In this document: one piece after another, positions 17,027 to 26,109 of the stretch | Layout of the letters: each line of letters starts with the position of its first letter | How positions within the stretch are numbered: the first letter of the stretch is position 1 | Origin: Cellulomonas cellasea | GTDB taxonomy: Bacteria; Actinomycetota; Actinomycetes; Actinomycetales; Cellulomonadaceae | NCBI RefSeq assembly: GCF_006538745.1 | Contig: NZ_BJLR01000016.1 | Location: forward strand, 124,001 to 188,000 | Length of the DNA stretch: 64,000 nt | Direction: 5' to 3' | Notes under the pieces: model-generated | Seen by the model: only the letters and a program-made list of their open reading frames with translations | What the model was told of the DNA's origin: nothing | Database searches by the model: none | Position numbers and translations under genes: made by a program

Positions 17027-17092
17027 CGACCCGGCGCCCCCCCCCGCGGGACCCCGAAGACCCCCGCTCGACCACCCCACCCCGAGGAACCC

Positions 17093-18085
17093 ATGCGATC
17101 CCTGCGCTCCCCCCTGCCCGCGCTCGCCCTGACGGCGGCCACCGCGCTCCTGCTGACCGCGTGCGGCAGCACCGAGGCGCCCGTCGACGCCGAGGAGACG
17201 TCGGCGTCGTCCGGCGCCGGCCCGGTCACCGTGACCGACGACCGCGGCGAGGTCGAGCTCGACGCGCCCGCCGAGAAGGTCGTCTCGCTCGAGTGGGGCC
17301 TGACCTAGAACCTGCTGTCGCTCGGCGTCACGCCGGTCGGCGCCGCGGACGTCGAGGGCTACAACACGTGGGACCAGGTCGTCCCGCTCGAGGGCGACGT
17401 GACCGACGTCGGCACGCGCGGCGAGCCGAGCCTCGACGCGATCGCGGGCCTGGGCGCGGACCTCGTCGTCACCACGACCGACCTGCCGGAGAACGTCATC
17501 GCGCAGATCGAGGAGACCGTCCCGGTCCTCACGCTGCGGGGCTCGGACGCGAGCGACCCGATCGGCCACATGCGCCGCACGATCGAGGTGCTCGGCGAGG
17601 CGACGGGCCGCTCCGACGAGGCCGCCGACGTGCTCGCGGAGTACGACGCCGCCGTCGAGGAGGGCAAGGCCGCGATCGCCGAGGCCGGGCTCGAGGGCTC
17701 GTCCTTCACGATGGCCGACGGCTGGGTCGCCGACGGCACCGTCTCGGTCCGCATGTTCACCGAGGGCGCGTTCCTCGGGGCGCTCGGCCAGGAGATCGGG
17801 CTCGTCAACGCGTGGGAGGGCGAGGGTGACCCCGACTACGGCCTCGCGGTGACCGACGTCGAGGGCCTCACGCAGCTCAGCGACGCGCCGTTCCTGTACC
17901 TCGCGAGCGCGAGCGAGGCCGACCCGTTCGGTGAGGCGCTCGCGACCAACCCGATCTGGACCGGCCTGCCGTTCGTCGCCGCCGGCAACGTGCACCGCCT
18001 GCCCGACGGGATCTGGCAGTTCGGTGGCCCCGCGGCCGCCCAGGCGTGGATCGAGGCGACCGTCGAGGCGCTGACGGCGGCATGA
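17093..18085 (+). pseudogene. Siderophore-binding lipoprotein with an in-frame TAG
   Basis: The 331-codon frame encodes an iron-siderophore substrate-binding lipoprotein: lipobox LLLTACGS with Cys24, a first lobe beginning VTVTDDRGEVELDAPAEKVV, and VGTRGEPSLDAIAGLGADLV. Codon 72 (17306-17308) is TAG within WGLT-stop-NLLSLGV. In this family the position is normally Glu (WTxxENLLALGV), so a single G-to-T change from GAG would explain it. The downstream frame stays open to a normal C-terminus at 330 residues and overlaps the permease start by ATGA. Possible explanations are a recent loss of function, a base-call error, or stop readthrough. A second start after the stop would give no signal peptide. 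Confidence 0.85.
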
Positions 18086-20241
18086 CCACCGCGAGCGTGA
18101 CACCGGCGGGGGGAGCCGCGCGCGGGGACGCGCCCGGTCCGACCTCCGACGCACCCGGCTCCCCGGCGGCACCGTCCGGAGGTGCGCGCCTCGGCGCCGT
18201 CCCGGCCCTGCGCGTCGCGGCGGTGCTGGCGGCCGGTGTCACGCTCGTCGTCGTCCTCGGTCTCGTCGACCTGACGCTCGGCACCTCGGGGATCGGCGCG
18301 GGCGACCTGCTCGGGCTGCTGACCGGGGGAGCGGGCGGCGAGGCGGAGCAGACGGCCGCGGTGCTCGTCGCCTCGCGCCTGCCGCGCGTCCTGTCGGCGC
18401 TGCTCGTCGGCGTCGCGCTCGGGGTCTCGGGCGCGATGCTGCAGTCCGTCGCGCGCAACCCGCTCGCGTCGCCGGACACGCTCGCGGTCAACGCGGGCTC
18501 CTACCTGCTGGTGACCGTCGCCGCGGTCACCGGGCTGACGCTGCCGTTCGCCGCGACCGGTGCGGTGGCGTTCGTGGGCGGGCTCGGCGCGGCCGCGCTC
18601 GTGCTGCTGCTGAGCCGCGGCGGTGCCTCGGGGCCGACGCGGCTCGTGCTCGCGGGCTCCGCGGTGATGCTCGCGCTGTCCGCCGTGACGTCGCTCCTGC
18701 TGCTGCTGTTCGAGCAGGAGACCATCGGGCTGTTCGCCTGGGGCAGCGGCTCGATCGTGCAGTCGGGCCCCGAGAAGGTCGTGCAGGCCGCGCCCGCGGT
18801 GCTGGTCGTCGCGGCGTTCGCCGTCGCGCGGGCCCGGCGCCTGGACCTGCTCGCGCTCGGCGACGACACCGCGACGGTCCTCGGACTCGACGTGCGGCGC
18901 ACCCGCGTGGAGGCCGTGGTCGTCGCAGTCCTGCTCGCCGCGATCGCCGTGACCGTCGCCGGGCCCATCGGGTTCGTCGGCCTGTGCGCGCCCGCGATCG
19001 CGCGGCTCGTCGCGCCGCTCGCCCCCGAGCTGCACCGCCACCGGCTCCTGCTGCCGCTCGCGGCGCTCGCCGGCTGCGTCGTGGTGCTCGCGGCCGACAT
19101 CCTGCTGCGCACCTTCCTGCCGGGGACCAACGGGGTCGCGGTGCCGACCGGCGTCGTGACGAGCGTGTTCGGCGCCGTGGTGCTCGTGGCCCTCGCGCGC
19201 CGCGTCCGCGACAGCTCGCCCGTCTCGGCGCCGAGCACGAGCCGCGGCCGGGGCCCGGCGTCGCGCCGCCGGTTCCTCGTCGTGACCTCGGTGCTCGCCG
19301 CGCTCGTCGTGGCGACCGTGGTCGGCGGCCTGCTGCTCGGCGACACCCTGCTGCTCACGGGCGACGTCGCGAACTGGCTGTCCGGGCGCAGCGGTCCGGG
19401 CGTCACCGCGGTGCTCGACCAGCGCGCGCCGCGGGTGCTCGCCTCGCTCGTCGCGGGTGCCGCGCTCGGCCTCGCCGGCACGACCGTCCAGGCCGTGTGC
19501 CGCAACCCGCTCGCCGAGCCCGGGCTGCTCGGGGTCACCGGCGGTGCCGGCGTCGGCGCAGTCCTGCTGCTCGTGCTCGTGCCCGGCGTCAGCATCTGGG
19601 CCGTGACCGGCGCCGGTGCGCTCGGGGCGCTCGTCGCGTTCGCGCTCGTCTACGGCCTCGCGTACCGCCGCGGGCTCAGCTCCGACCGCCTCGTGCTGAT
19701 CGGCGTCGGGGTGAGCGCGGGCACGACGGCGCTCGTGACGATCATCGTCGTGACCTCGAGCCCGTGGGACTCGACGCTCGCGCTCACCTGGATGTCGGGG
19801 TCGACGTACGGGCGCTCGTTCGCGCAGTCGCTCCCGGTGCTCGGGATGCTGCTGCTCGTCACGCCGTTCGTGGTGCGCGCCCGACGCGACCTCGACCTGC
19901 TCGCGCTCGACGAGGACGTGCCGCGCGTGCTGGGCGTCCCGCTCGAGCGGACCCGGCTCGGGCTGCTGCTCGCGTCGGTGCTGCTCGCGGGGTCCGCGGT
20001 CTCGGCGATCGGGGTCGTCGGCTTCGTCGGCCTCGTCGCGCCGCACGCCGCCCGGGCGCTGGTCGGCGCTCGGCACACCCGCGTCGTGCCCGTCGCGCTG
20101 CTGCTCGGCGCGGTGCTCGTCGGGGTGTCCGACGTGCTGGGGCGCACGATCATCGCCCCCGCGCAGATCCCCGCGGGGCTCGTCACCGCGCTCGTCGGGA
20201 CGCCGTACTTCGTGCTGCTGCTGTGGCGGACGCGGGCGTGA
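18082..20241 (+). CDS. Iron-siderophore permease, two FecCD domains fused (FhuB-like)
   Basis: A 719-residue protein with two complete FecCD permease halves (about 50-370 and 400-719), each with 9-10 spans. The marker SGAMLQSVARNPLASPD in half one is matched by AGTTVQAVCRNPLAEPG in half two. The coupling segments GPIGFVGLCAPAIARL and GVVGFVGLVAPHAARAL occur once in each half. In most actinobacteria these are two genes. It overlaps the interrupted binding-protein gene. It forms the membrane channel of the siderophore importer. Confidence 0.93.
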   Translation: MTTASVTPAGGAARGDAPGPTSDAPGSPAAPSGGARLGAVPALRVAAVLAAGVTLVVVLGLVDLTLGTSGIGAGDLLGLLTGGAGGEAEQTAAVLVASRLPRVLSALLVGVALGVSGAMLQSVARNPLASPDTLAVNAGSYLLVTVAAVTGLTLPFAATGAVAFVGGLGAAALVLLLSRGGASGPTRLVLAGSAVMLALSAVTSLLLLLFEQETIGLFAWGSGSIVQSGPEKVVQAAPAVLVVAAFAVARARRLDLLALGDDTATVLGLDVRRTRVEAVVVAVLLAAIAVTVAGPIGFVGLCAPAIARLVAPLAPELHRHRLLLPLAALAGCVVVLAADILLRTFLPGTNGVAVPTGVVTSVFGAVVLVALARRVRDSSPVSAPSTSRGRGPASRRRFLVVTSVLAALVVATVVGGLLLGDTLLLTGDVANWLSGRSGPGVTAVLDQRAPRVLASLVAGAALGLAGTTVQAVCRNPLAEPGLLGVTGGAGVGAVLLLVLVPGVSIWAVTGAGALGALVAFALVYGLAYRRGLSSDRLVLIGVGVSAGTTALVTIIVVTSSPWDSTLALTWMSGSTYGRSFAQSLPVLGMLLLVTPFVVRARRDLDLLALDEDVPRVLGVPLERTRLGLLLASVLLAGSAVSAIGVVGFVGLVAPHAARALVGARHTRVVPVALLLGAVLVGVSDVLGRTIIAPAQIPAGLVTALVGTPYFVLLLWRTRA

Positions 20242-20511
20242 GCGGCCGCACGCCGAGCGCCCCCAGCGTGCCCAGCACCACGCTGACGAGGACCCGCTGG
20301 ACGAGCCCGGCGACGCCCTCGCCGCGCCCGCGCAGACCGGGTCGAGCCCGCTCTGAGCGGGGGACAGGCCGCCCCCTCGGCTCACCGGAGTCCGTGTGAC
20401 GGACGCCACTCCGCCGTGCCGGAATAGCGGGTTAGGGTAGCCATACCTCGCGGAGGGTTGCCTAACCTTCTGGGCACCTCCGCCCGTGAGGCCCGTCGAT
20501 CAGGAGTGCAT
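20242..20511 (+). promoter_or_regulatory. Iron-regulated leader with two IdeR-like half-matched boxes
   Basis: This 270-bp gap holds no gene. TTAGGGTAGCCATACCTCG at 20432-20450 (13 of 19 consensus positions) and GGAGGGTTGCCTAACCTTC at 20452-20470 (12 of 19) lie side by side upstream of the siderophore-interacting protein gene, so that gene is probably also repressed by IdeR when iron is plentiful. Confidence 0.6.
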
Positions 20512-21492
20512 GTGACCGAGCTGCTGGTGGCCCCGACCATCGCACCCTTCCGGGCCTTCGCCGTGCGCGTCACGCGCATCGAGGACCTCACGCCGAGCTT
20601 CCGCCGCATCACGTTCACCGGTGACGACCTCGACGTCTTCGCGGACAACGGCCGCGACCAGCGCATCAAGCTGATCCTCGCCCGCACCCCCGGCGACGAC
20701 GTCACCACGGCTGCCGACTGCGGCGCCGCGCTCGACACGCTCCTCGCGGGCGAGGGCGGGCTCGACTGGTTCACCGCGTGGCGCGAGGCGCCCGACGCCG
20801 TCCGCCCGGTGATCCGCACCTACACGATCGCGAACGTCCGCCAGGACCTCCGCGAGATCGACGTCGACGTCGTCCTGCACGGCGACCTCGGGCCGGCCTC
20901 GCGCTGGGCCGGCAGCGCCCGGGTCGGCGACACGCTCGGCGTCTGCCGGCCCGACGCGCGCCACCCCGGCCCGCACGGCGGCGTCGAGTGGGCCCCGCCG
21001 GAGCACGCGCTCGCGCTGCTGCTCGCCGGTGACGAGACCGCGGTCCCCGCGATCCGCGGCATCCTCGCGTCGCTGCCCGCCGACGCGCGCGGCGAGGCCG
21101 TCCTCGAGATCCCGCACGCCGCCGACGTCCTCCCGCTGCGCGCCCCCGCGGGCGTCCGCGTCACGTGGCTCGCCCGCGAGGACGCTCCGCACGGCTCCGC
21201 GCTCGTCCCGGCGGTCCAGGCCGCGGCCGGCCGGCTGCTCGACGTGCCCGTGGGCGGCGACCGCCCGGGCGCGATCGAGGACGTCGACGTCGACGCGCAG
21301 ATCCTCTGGGAGGTCCCCGTCGACCCCGACGGCGAGCCCCTGACCCGCTCGACCGAGCTCTACGCGTGGCTCGCGGGCGAGGCCGGCGCGATCAAGACGC
21401 TCCGCCGCCACCTCGTCGCCGAGCGCGGCGTCGACCGCCGGTCGGTGGCGTTCATGGGGTACTGGCGCGAGGGGCGCTCCGAGGGGGCCTGA
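20512..21492 (+). CDS. Siderophore-interacting protein (FAD-dependent ferric reductase)
   Basis: A 326-residue SIP-family flavoprotein that reduces ferric siderophores in the cytoplasm to release Fe(II). The N-terminal FAD-binding barrel contains IRTYTIANV at about 101-109 (family RxYTxR pattern, with Ala-Asn in place of the second Arg). The C-terminal NAD(P)H-binding domain includes [17 protein letters not shown] and [15 protein letters not shown], then the terminal [12 protein letters not shown] typical of SIPs. GTG at 20512 is chosen because AGGAG lies 5 nt upstream. It works with the uptake operon at 16.2-20.2 kb. Confidence 0.93.
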   Translation: MTELLVAPTIAPFRAFAVRVTRIEDLTPSFRRITFTGDDLDVFADNGRDQRIKLILARTPGDDVTTAADCGAALDTLLAGEGGLDWFTAWREAPDAVRPVIRTYTIANVRQDLREIDVDVVLHGDLGPASRWAGSARVGDTLGVCRPDARHPGPHGGVEWAPPEHALALLLAGDETAVPAIRGILASLPADARGEAVLEIPHAADVLPLRAPAGVRVTWLAREDAPHGSALVPAVQAAAGRLLDVPVGGDRPGAIEDVDVDAQILWEVPVDPDGEPLTRSTELYAWLAGEAGAIKTLRRHLVAERGVDRRSVAFMGYWREGRSEGA

Positions 21493-21566
21493 CCCCTCCG
21501 ACCTTCCCCGGCGCGGCGCGCCCGAGGGACCCGGCGCGCACGTCGACGAGGTGAGCGGAGCCCGCG

Positions 21567-21974
21567 GTGCCGGACCGGGTGGCGTGGGTCGCCGGGATGC
21601 TGGGCGGGCTGCTGCTCGTCTGGCTCGTGCTCCTCGCGGTGCTCTGGGTCAGCCGCCCGGACGAGCTCCGGCTCCGCGAGCTGCTGCGGCTCCTCCCGGA
21701 CGTCGTCCGGCTCGTGCGCCGGCTCGCGGCCGACCCGACGCTGCCGCGTGCGGTCCGCATGCGGCTCTGGCTGCTCCTCGGCTACCTCGCGCTGCCCGTC
21801 GACCTCGTCCCGGACGTCATCCCCGTGCTGGGGTACGCCGACGACGCGGTCGTGGTCGCGCTCGTGCTCCGCTCGGTGGTGCGCCGCGCCGGCCCCGAGG
21901 GCCTCGAGCGGCACTGGCCGGGGACGCCCGCGGGGCTCGCGGCGGTCCGGCGCCTCGTGGGTCTGCCCGGCTGA
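21567..21974 (+). CDS. DUF1232 (YkvA-like) membrane protein
   Basis: A 135-residue protein. One N-terminal span (VAGMLGGLLLVWLVLLAVLW) is followed by a helical segment and the DUF1232 core YLALPVDLVPDVIPVLGYAD, whose PxDLxPDxIPxxGxxDD motif defines the family. Function is unknown. The GTG start lies 75 nt after the siderophore-interacting gene. Confidence 0.85.
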   Translation: MPDRVAWVAGMLGGLLLVWLVLLAVLWVSRPDELRLRELLRLLPDVVRLVRRLAADPTLPRAVRMRLWLLLGYLALPVDLVPDVIPVLGYADDAVVVALVLRSVVRRAGPEGLERHWPGTPAGLAAVRRLVGLPG

Positions 21975-21994
21975 CGCCCTCGTACGATCGCCCG

Positions 21995-22996
21995 GTGCCT
22001 CCCCGCTCGCCGCTCCCGGCACGCCACGGCCTCGACGCCGCGCGACTGCGCACGCCGGACCGGGACCGCTCCGCCCCCGACCCGTGGCCGACCATGGGCG
22101 CCTGGCTGCGTCACCGCCTCCCGCAGCACGTCGACGTCCCGGGGATGCTCGCGCAGGAACGGTTCGTCGACGAGGACGGCCGCGCCGTCCGGGACGACGA
22201 CCCCTACGAGCCCGCCCGGTACGTGTGGTTCCACCGCGACCTGCGCGACGAGCCGGTCGTGCCCGGGACGATCCACGTGGTGCACCGGGACGAGCGGCTC
22301 GTCGTCGTGGACAAGCCGCCGTTCCTCTCGACGATCCCGCGCGGCGGGCACGTCATGCAGAGCGTCGTCGTCCGGCTGCGCGCCGAGCTGGACCTGCCCG
22401 AGCTGTCGCCGCTGCACCGGCTCGACCGCGTGACGTCCGGGCTGCTCCTGCTCGCGACCGAGCAGCGGTGGCGCGGCGCGTACCAGTCGGCGTTCGAGCG
22501 GCGCGCGGTCGACAAGACGTACCGGGCGCTCGCGCCGCTGCGCGCCGACCTCGAGGTGCCGGTCGTCGTGCGCAACCACATCCACAAGGAGCGCGGCACG
22601 TGGTGCGCCGAGGTGGTGCCGGGCGCGCCGGTCAACGCCGAGACGCTGGTGGAGCTCGAGCGGGAGGTCGAGGCCGGCGAGGTCGGGCAGGAGGTCGACG
22701 GTGGCGGCGCCTCGGGCCGCCCGGAGGCCGGCCGCGTCGGCGAGCCAGACCGGTTCGCCGTCTACCGGCTGACCCCGCGCACGGGACGCACGCACCAGCT
22801 GCGCCTGCACCTGGCCGGGCTCGGCATCCCGATCGTCGGCGACCCGCTCTACCCCGTGGTGCGGGACGTCCCGGTCGACGACTTCCGCCACCCGCTCCAG
22901 CTCCTGGCCGCCGAGGTCGCGTTCACCGACCCGGTCGACGGGCGGCACCGGGACTTCCGCAGCGTGCGGTCGCTTCCTCTCGCCGCGGAGGACTGA
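21995..22996 (+). CDS. RluA-family RNA pseudouridine synthase
   Basis: A 333-residue enzyme that isomerises uridine in rRNA or tRNA. HVVHRDERLVVVDKPPFLSTIPRGG (about 94-118) precedes the catalytic motif HRLDRVTSGLLLLA at 141-154 with Asp144. Further motifs are KTYRALAP and RTGRTHQLRLHLAGLGIPIVGD. No S4 domain is present; about 90 N-terminal residues are specific to this actinobacterial subgroup. The GTG start follows the DUF1232 gene by 20 nt. The RNA target cannot be told from sequence. Confidence 0.9.
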   Translation: MPPRSPLPARHGLDAARLRTPDRDRSAPDPWPTMGAWLRHRLPQHVDVPGMLAQERFVDEDGRAVRDDDPYEPARYVWFHRDLRDEPVVPGTIHVVHRDERLVVVDKPPFLSTIPRGGHVMQSVVVRLRAELDLPELSPLHRLDRVTSGLLLLATEQRWRGAYQSAFERRAVDKTYRALAPLRADLEVPVVVRNHIHKERGTWCAEVVPGAPVNAETLVELEREVEAGEVGQEVDGGGASGRPEAGRVGEPDRFAVYRLTPRTGRTHQLRLHLAGLGIPIVGDPLYPVVRDVPVDDFRHPLQLLAAEVAFTDPVDGRHRDFRSVRSLPLAAED

Positions 22997-23035
22997 CCGC
23001 GGCCCGACTCCCCGGCGCCCGCACGCGCACCGGCG

Positions 23036-23356
23036 TCAGGTCAGGTCCAGCAGCCCGGTCAGCGCGTAGTCGATCCGTTGCACGTCCGCGAGCGGGAGGA
23101 AGCCGACGAGGTCGCCCAGGCGGGCCTGCGGGTCGACGGCGGTCATCGCGTCGCACAGGGCGAGCGTCTCGCCGTGGCCGGGGACCTCGATGCGCGGCCG
23201 GAACACGTACGGGTTCGCACGGGTCGACGTCGGCACGACGAGCCAGGTGCTGAGGTGCTCGAGCCGAGAGGCGAGCACCACGACGGCGAACCGCTCGCCC
23301 GCCTGCTCGTGCCCGCGCGTCGTGCCGGCCTTCAGCCGGTAGACGTCTCCGCGCAT
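23036..23356 (-). CDS. MazF/PemK-type toxin (endoribonuclease family)
   Basis: A 106-residue protein starting MRGDVYRLKAG, with RFAVVVLASRLEHLSTWLVVPTST and ALCDAMTAVDPQARLG. These match the PemK/MazF fold: RGxV start, VVVxQ-like strand, and a C-terminal helix with the D-A-M-T segment. Characterised members cut mRNA. Its ATG shares one base with the stop of the upstream antitoxin gene (TGATG), the usual antitoxin-then-toxin order. Confidence 0.87.
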   Translation of the reverse strand: MRGDVYRLKAGTTRGHEQAGERFAVVVLASRLEHLSTWLVVPTSTRANPYVFRPRIEVPGHGETLALCDAMTAVDPQARLGDLVGFLPLADVQRIDYALTGLLDLT

Positions 23357-23580
23357 CAGCCGAGGAGGTCGCTCAGGATCGAGGCCACCTCGGCGCGGTC
23401 CTGCGGGTCGGCGGCGGCGGCACGAGCGTCGATCTCGGCCTGCCGGCGCCACTGCTCACGCCGGAGCAGCGCGATGCCGTCGCGGATGACCGCCTCGACG
23501 GGCACCCCTCGCTCGGCGCTCAGCGCGTTCAGCTCGTCGCGCGTGCTGGCGCGAACGCGCACGGTCGTCGTCTCAGTCAC
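23356..23580 (-). CDS. Ribbon-helix-helix antitoxin of the MazF-type toxin
   Basis: A 74-residue protein. TTTVRVRASTRDELNAL is a ribbon-helix-helix N-terminus with a VRV strand; VPVEAVIRDGIALLRRE forms the second helix; and the acidic C-terminus (DPQDRAEVASILSDLL) is the likely toxin-binding tail. The dimer would repress its own promoter in the 265-bp gap upstream. It is coupled to the toxin by a one-base overlap. Confidence 0.85.
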   Translation of the reverse strand: MTETTTVRVRASTRDELNALSAERGVPVEAVIRDGIALLRREQWRRQAEIDARAAAADPQDRAEVASILSDLLG

Positions 23581-23723
23581 GGTTGGAGTCTACATCGCGT
23601 CTACAGGCAATCGCCGGCCCATGAGTGCACGATGGCGCGTCCGGTCGCTCCCGCTCACCACCGAGAGCTGATCCCCAGCACGGGTCCTGTGCGCCCGGCG
23701 ACCGCCGATCGGGTGAAAGCGAG

Positions 23724-23735
23724 CCGACCGGTCTG
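23724..23735 (+). promoter_or_regulatory. Possible operator CCGACCGGTCTG before polyester hydrolase 1
   Basis: The element has a perfect GACCGGTC palindrome at its centre and resembles the element at 29306-29321 in front of the second hydrolase. TetR-type regulators often bind ACCGGT-centred palindromes. The rest of 23581-23845 holds no gene; the MazEF-type promoter must also lie here on the other strand. Confidence 0.3.
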
Positions 23736-23845
23736 TCCGGTTTCGCCCGATCGAGCGGTTCCCTGCCTGTGCGGTCGATACAACGATGAAACAGCTCCCA
23801 TCGCGAGTCGACCCCCGGTCGGCACCGACACGAAGGACGTCCCCC

Positions 23846-24724
23846 GTGATCCCTCGCAGCACCGCCGTGCGCCGCCGCGCCGTCGCCGCCCTCGCGACCG
23901 CCGCGCTCGCCGCCCTGACCGCGTCGCCCGCCCAGGCGGCGGCCACGAACCCCTACGAGCGCGGCCCCGCGCCCACCGTCGCGTCGATCGAGGCGACGCG
24001 CGGCCCGTACGCGGTCGCCCAGACCTCCGTCTCCCGCTACGCCGTCAGCGGCTTCGCCGGCGGCACGATCTACTACCCGACCTCGACCTCGGACGGCACG
24101 TTCGGCGCCGTGGCCGTCGCACCCGGCTACACCGCGACGCAGTCGAGCCTCGCGTGGCTCGGGCCGAGGCTCGCGTCGCAGGGCTTCGTCGTCTTCACCA
24201 TCGACACGCGCTCGCGCTACGACCAGCCCTCCGCGCGCGGCGACCAGCTCCTCGCGGCGCTCGACTACCTGACCCGGACCAGCGAGGTGCGCAGCCGCAT
24301 CGACGCCGGCCGGCTCGCGGTCATGGGTCACAGCATGGGCGGCGGCGGCGCGCTCGAGGCGGCGAAGGACAACCCGGCGCTCCAGGCCGCGATCCCGCTG
24401 ACGCCCTGGAACGCGGACAAGACGTGGCCGGAGATCCAGACGCCCACGCTCATCATCGGCGCCCAGAACGACTCGACGGCGTCGGTCACCACGCACTCGG
24501 AGCGGTTCTACGAGAGCCTGCCGGCGACGCTCGACAAGGCCTACCTCGAGCTGCGCGGCGCGAGCCACTTCGCGCCGAACACGTCCAACACCACGATCGC
24601 CCGCCAGAGCATCGCCTGGCTCAAGCGCTACGTGGACGACGACCTGCGCTACGCGCAGTTCCTGTGCCCCGCGCCGACGGTCAGCACCGCGATCTCGGAG
24701 TACCGCAGCACCTGCGCCGCGTGA
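23846..24724 (+). CDS. Secreted polyester hydrolase / cutinase (PETase-type alpha/beta hydrolase) 1
   Basis: A 292-residue exported esterase. A signal peptide ends near PAQAAA, and the mature domain begins [16 protein letters not shown], as in Thermobifida cutinases. The triad is Ser163 (GHSMGG), Asp209 (IIGAQNDS) and His241 (GASHFAPN). The Ser-Asp and Asp-His spacings of 46 and 32 residues equal those of TfCut2. APGYTAT supplies the oxyanion-side Tyr, TPWN the substrate-clamp Trp, and FLCP..YRSTC the conserved C-terminal disulfide. It hydrolyses cutin-like esters, and homologues act on PET. Activity on PET here is inferred. A GAAGGA site precedes the GTG. A close paralogue lies at 29422-30444. 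Confidence 0.92.
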   Translation: MIPRSTAVRRRAVAALATAALAALTASPAQAAATNPYERGPAPTVASIEATRGPYAVAQTSVSRYAVSGFAGGTIYYPTSTSDGTFGAVAVAPGYTATQSSLAWLGPRLASQGFVVFTIDTRSRYDQPSARGDQLLAALDYLTRTSEVRSRIDAGRLAVMGHSMGGGGALEAAKDNPALQAAIPLTPWNADKTWPEIQTPTLIIGAQNDSTASVTTHSERFYESLPATLDKAYLELRGASHFAPNTSNTTIARQSIAWLKRYVDDDLRYAQFLCPAPTVSTAISEYRSTCAA

Positions 24725-24730
24725 CGGCGG

Positions 24731-24769
24731 CGAGCGCGGGGCGTCCCAGCACGGGGCGCCCCGCGCTCG
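24731..24769. terminator. Bidirectional terminator hairpin
   Basis: A perfect 13-bp inverted repeat (CGAGCGCGGGGCG and its complement, 13-nt loop) sits in the 63-bp gap between the convergent polyester hydrolase and MFS genes. Confidence 0.65.
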
Positions 24770-24787
24770 TGCGTCGACCGGACGGCC

Positions 24788-26071
24788 TCACGCCACCGGG
24801 TGCAGCGCGTCGTACCGCCGGAAGCCCGGGTGCCGCCACGCGAAGAGCAGCACACCCACGACGCAGGCCAGCCCGCCGAGGACCGCGGCCCACCCGACGC
24901 CGGTCACGTCGGCCGTCCCGCCGAGCACGAGGTCCCCGAGCCGCGGTCCGCCCGCCACCACGACGATGAACACCCCCTGCAGCCGCCCGCGCATCGCGTC
25001 GGGGGTCGCGGCCTGCAGGATCGTCGAGCGGAAGATGCTGCTGATCGAGTCGGCCGCTCCCGCGAGCACCATGCACGCCGTCGCCGGCCACAGCACCCAC
25101 GTCGTCGCCCCGCCGGGACCCGGGCCGGGGGCGAGCGCGACGACGACGCCGAACGCCGCGACCGCCGTCCCCCAGCCGAGCACCGCGACGACGACGGCGT
25201 GACCCTGCCGGCGCACGCGCCCGATCGGCCCCGAGAACAGGCCCGCGAGCGCCGAGCCCACGGCGACGCCCGCGAGCAGGATCCCGGCCGTCGTCGCGCC
25301 GCCGCCGAGCACCGTCGCGCCGATCGCGGGGAACAGCACGCGCGGCATCGCGAGCACCATCGCGGTCAGGTCGATCGCGAACGTCGCGCGGATGTTGGGC
25401 CGGGTCGCGAGGAACCGCAGGCCCTCGACGACGGACGCGAGCCCCGCGCGACGCACCTGGCCCTCGGGTGGCAGGGACGGCAGCGCGACGAGGGAGACCA
25501 CGGCGCCGACGAGCAGCACGACCTCCACGGTGTACGCCCAGCCGTACCCGGCACGCCCGACGAGCAGCCCGGCGAGCAGGGGGCCGACGGCCATGCTGAT
25601 CCCGAACGACAGCCCCGACAGCGCGTTGGCGGCGGGCAGGAGCTGCGTGCCGACGAGGCGGGGGACGATCGCCGACCGCGCGGGGGAGTTGATCGCGAAC
25701 AGCCCGTTCTGCAGCGCGACGAGGACGTAGAGCACGCGCACGTCGTCGAGCCCGAGCCAGGCCTGCACCGCGAACCCGGCGGCGACGAGCCAGAGCCCGG
25801 TCGAGGTCGCGAGGATGACGCGGCGCCGGTCGTACGCGTCGATGAGCGCGCCGCCGTACAGCCCGAGCAGCACGAGCGGGACGAACCCCACGAGCCCGAC
25901 GAGGCCCACGCTGAGGTTCGACCGGGTCAGGTCCCAGACCTGGAGACCGACGGCCGTCGTCGTGAGGCCCGTGCCGACCGCGGAGAGCGACGTCCCGAGC
26001 CACATCCGCCGGTAGGGGACGCTGACGCGCAGCGGGGTCAGGTCGACGAGCAGACGGGGCACCCGGCCCAT
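24788..26071 (-). CDS. MFS transporter (MFS_3 / enterobactin-exporter-like)
   Basis: A membrane protein of about 427 residues with around 11-12 spans. WLGTSLSAVGTGLTTTAVG opens span 1; GGALIDAYDRRRVIL is the cytoplasmic loop-2 motif (GxxxDxxxRR); and SPARSAIVPRLVG is the MFS_3 segment. The substrate is unknown; related proteins export siderophores or drugs. The start is unclear: ATG at 26071 has GGAGA directly next to it, and GTG at 26062 has the same site at a better distance. Confidence 0.85.
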   Translation of the reverse strand: MGRVPRLLVDLTPLRVSVPYRRMWLGTSLSAVGTGLTTTAVGLQVWDLTRSNLSVGLVGLVGFVPLVLLGLYGGALIDAYDRRRVILATSTGLWLVAAGFAVQAWLGLDDVRVLYVLVALQNGLFAINSPARSAIVPRLVGTQLLPAANALSGLSFGISMAVGPLLAGLLVGRAGYGWAYTVEVVLLVGAVVSLVALPSLPPEGQVRRAGLASVVEGLRFLATRPNIRATFAIDLTAMVLAMPRVLFPAIGATVLGGGATTAGILLAGVAVGSALAGLFSGPIGRVRRQGHAVVVAVLGWGTAVAAFGVVVALAPGPGPGGATTWVLWPATACMVLAGAADSISSIFRSTILQAATPDAMRGRLQGVFIVVVAGGPRLGDLVLGGTADVTGVGWAAVLGGLACVVGVLLFAWRHPGFRRYDALHPVA

Positions 26072-26109
26072 TCTCCCGTGCGGGCGGACGCCATCGCTCC
26101 CGGTAGCGG

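Noticed and set aside
17399-18085. A separate gene starting after the in-frame TAG of the siderophore-binding protein
   Set aside because: Same frame, no ribosome site, and no signal peptide; it is the C-terminal part of the interrupted lipoprotein.
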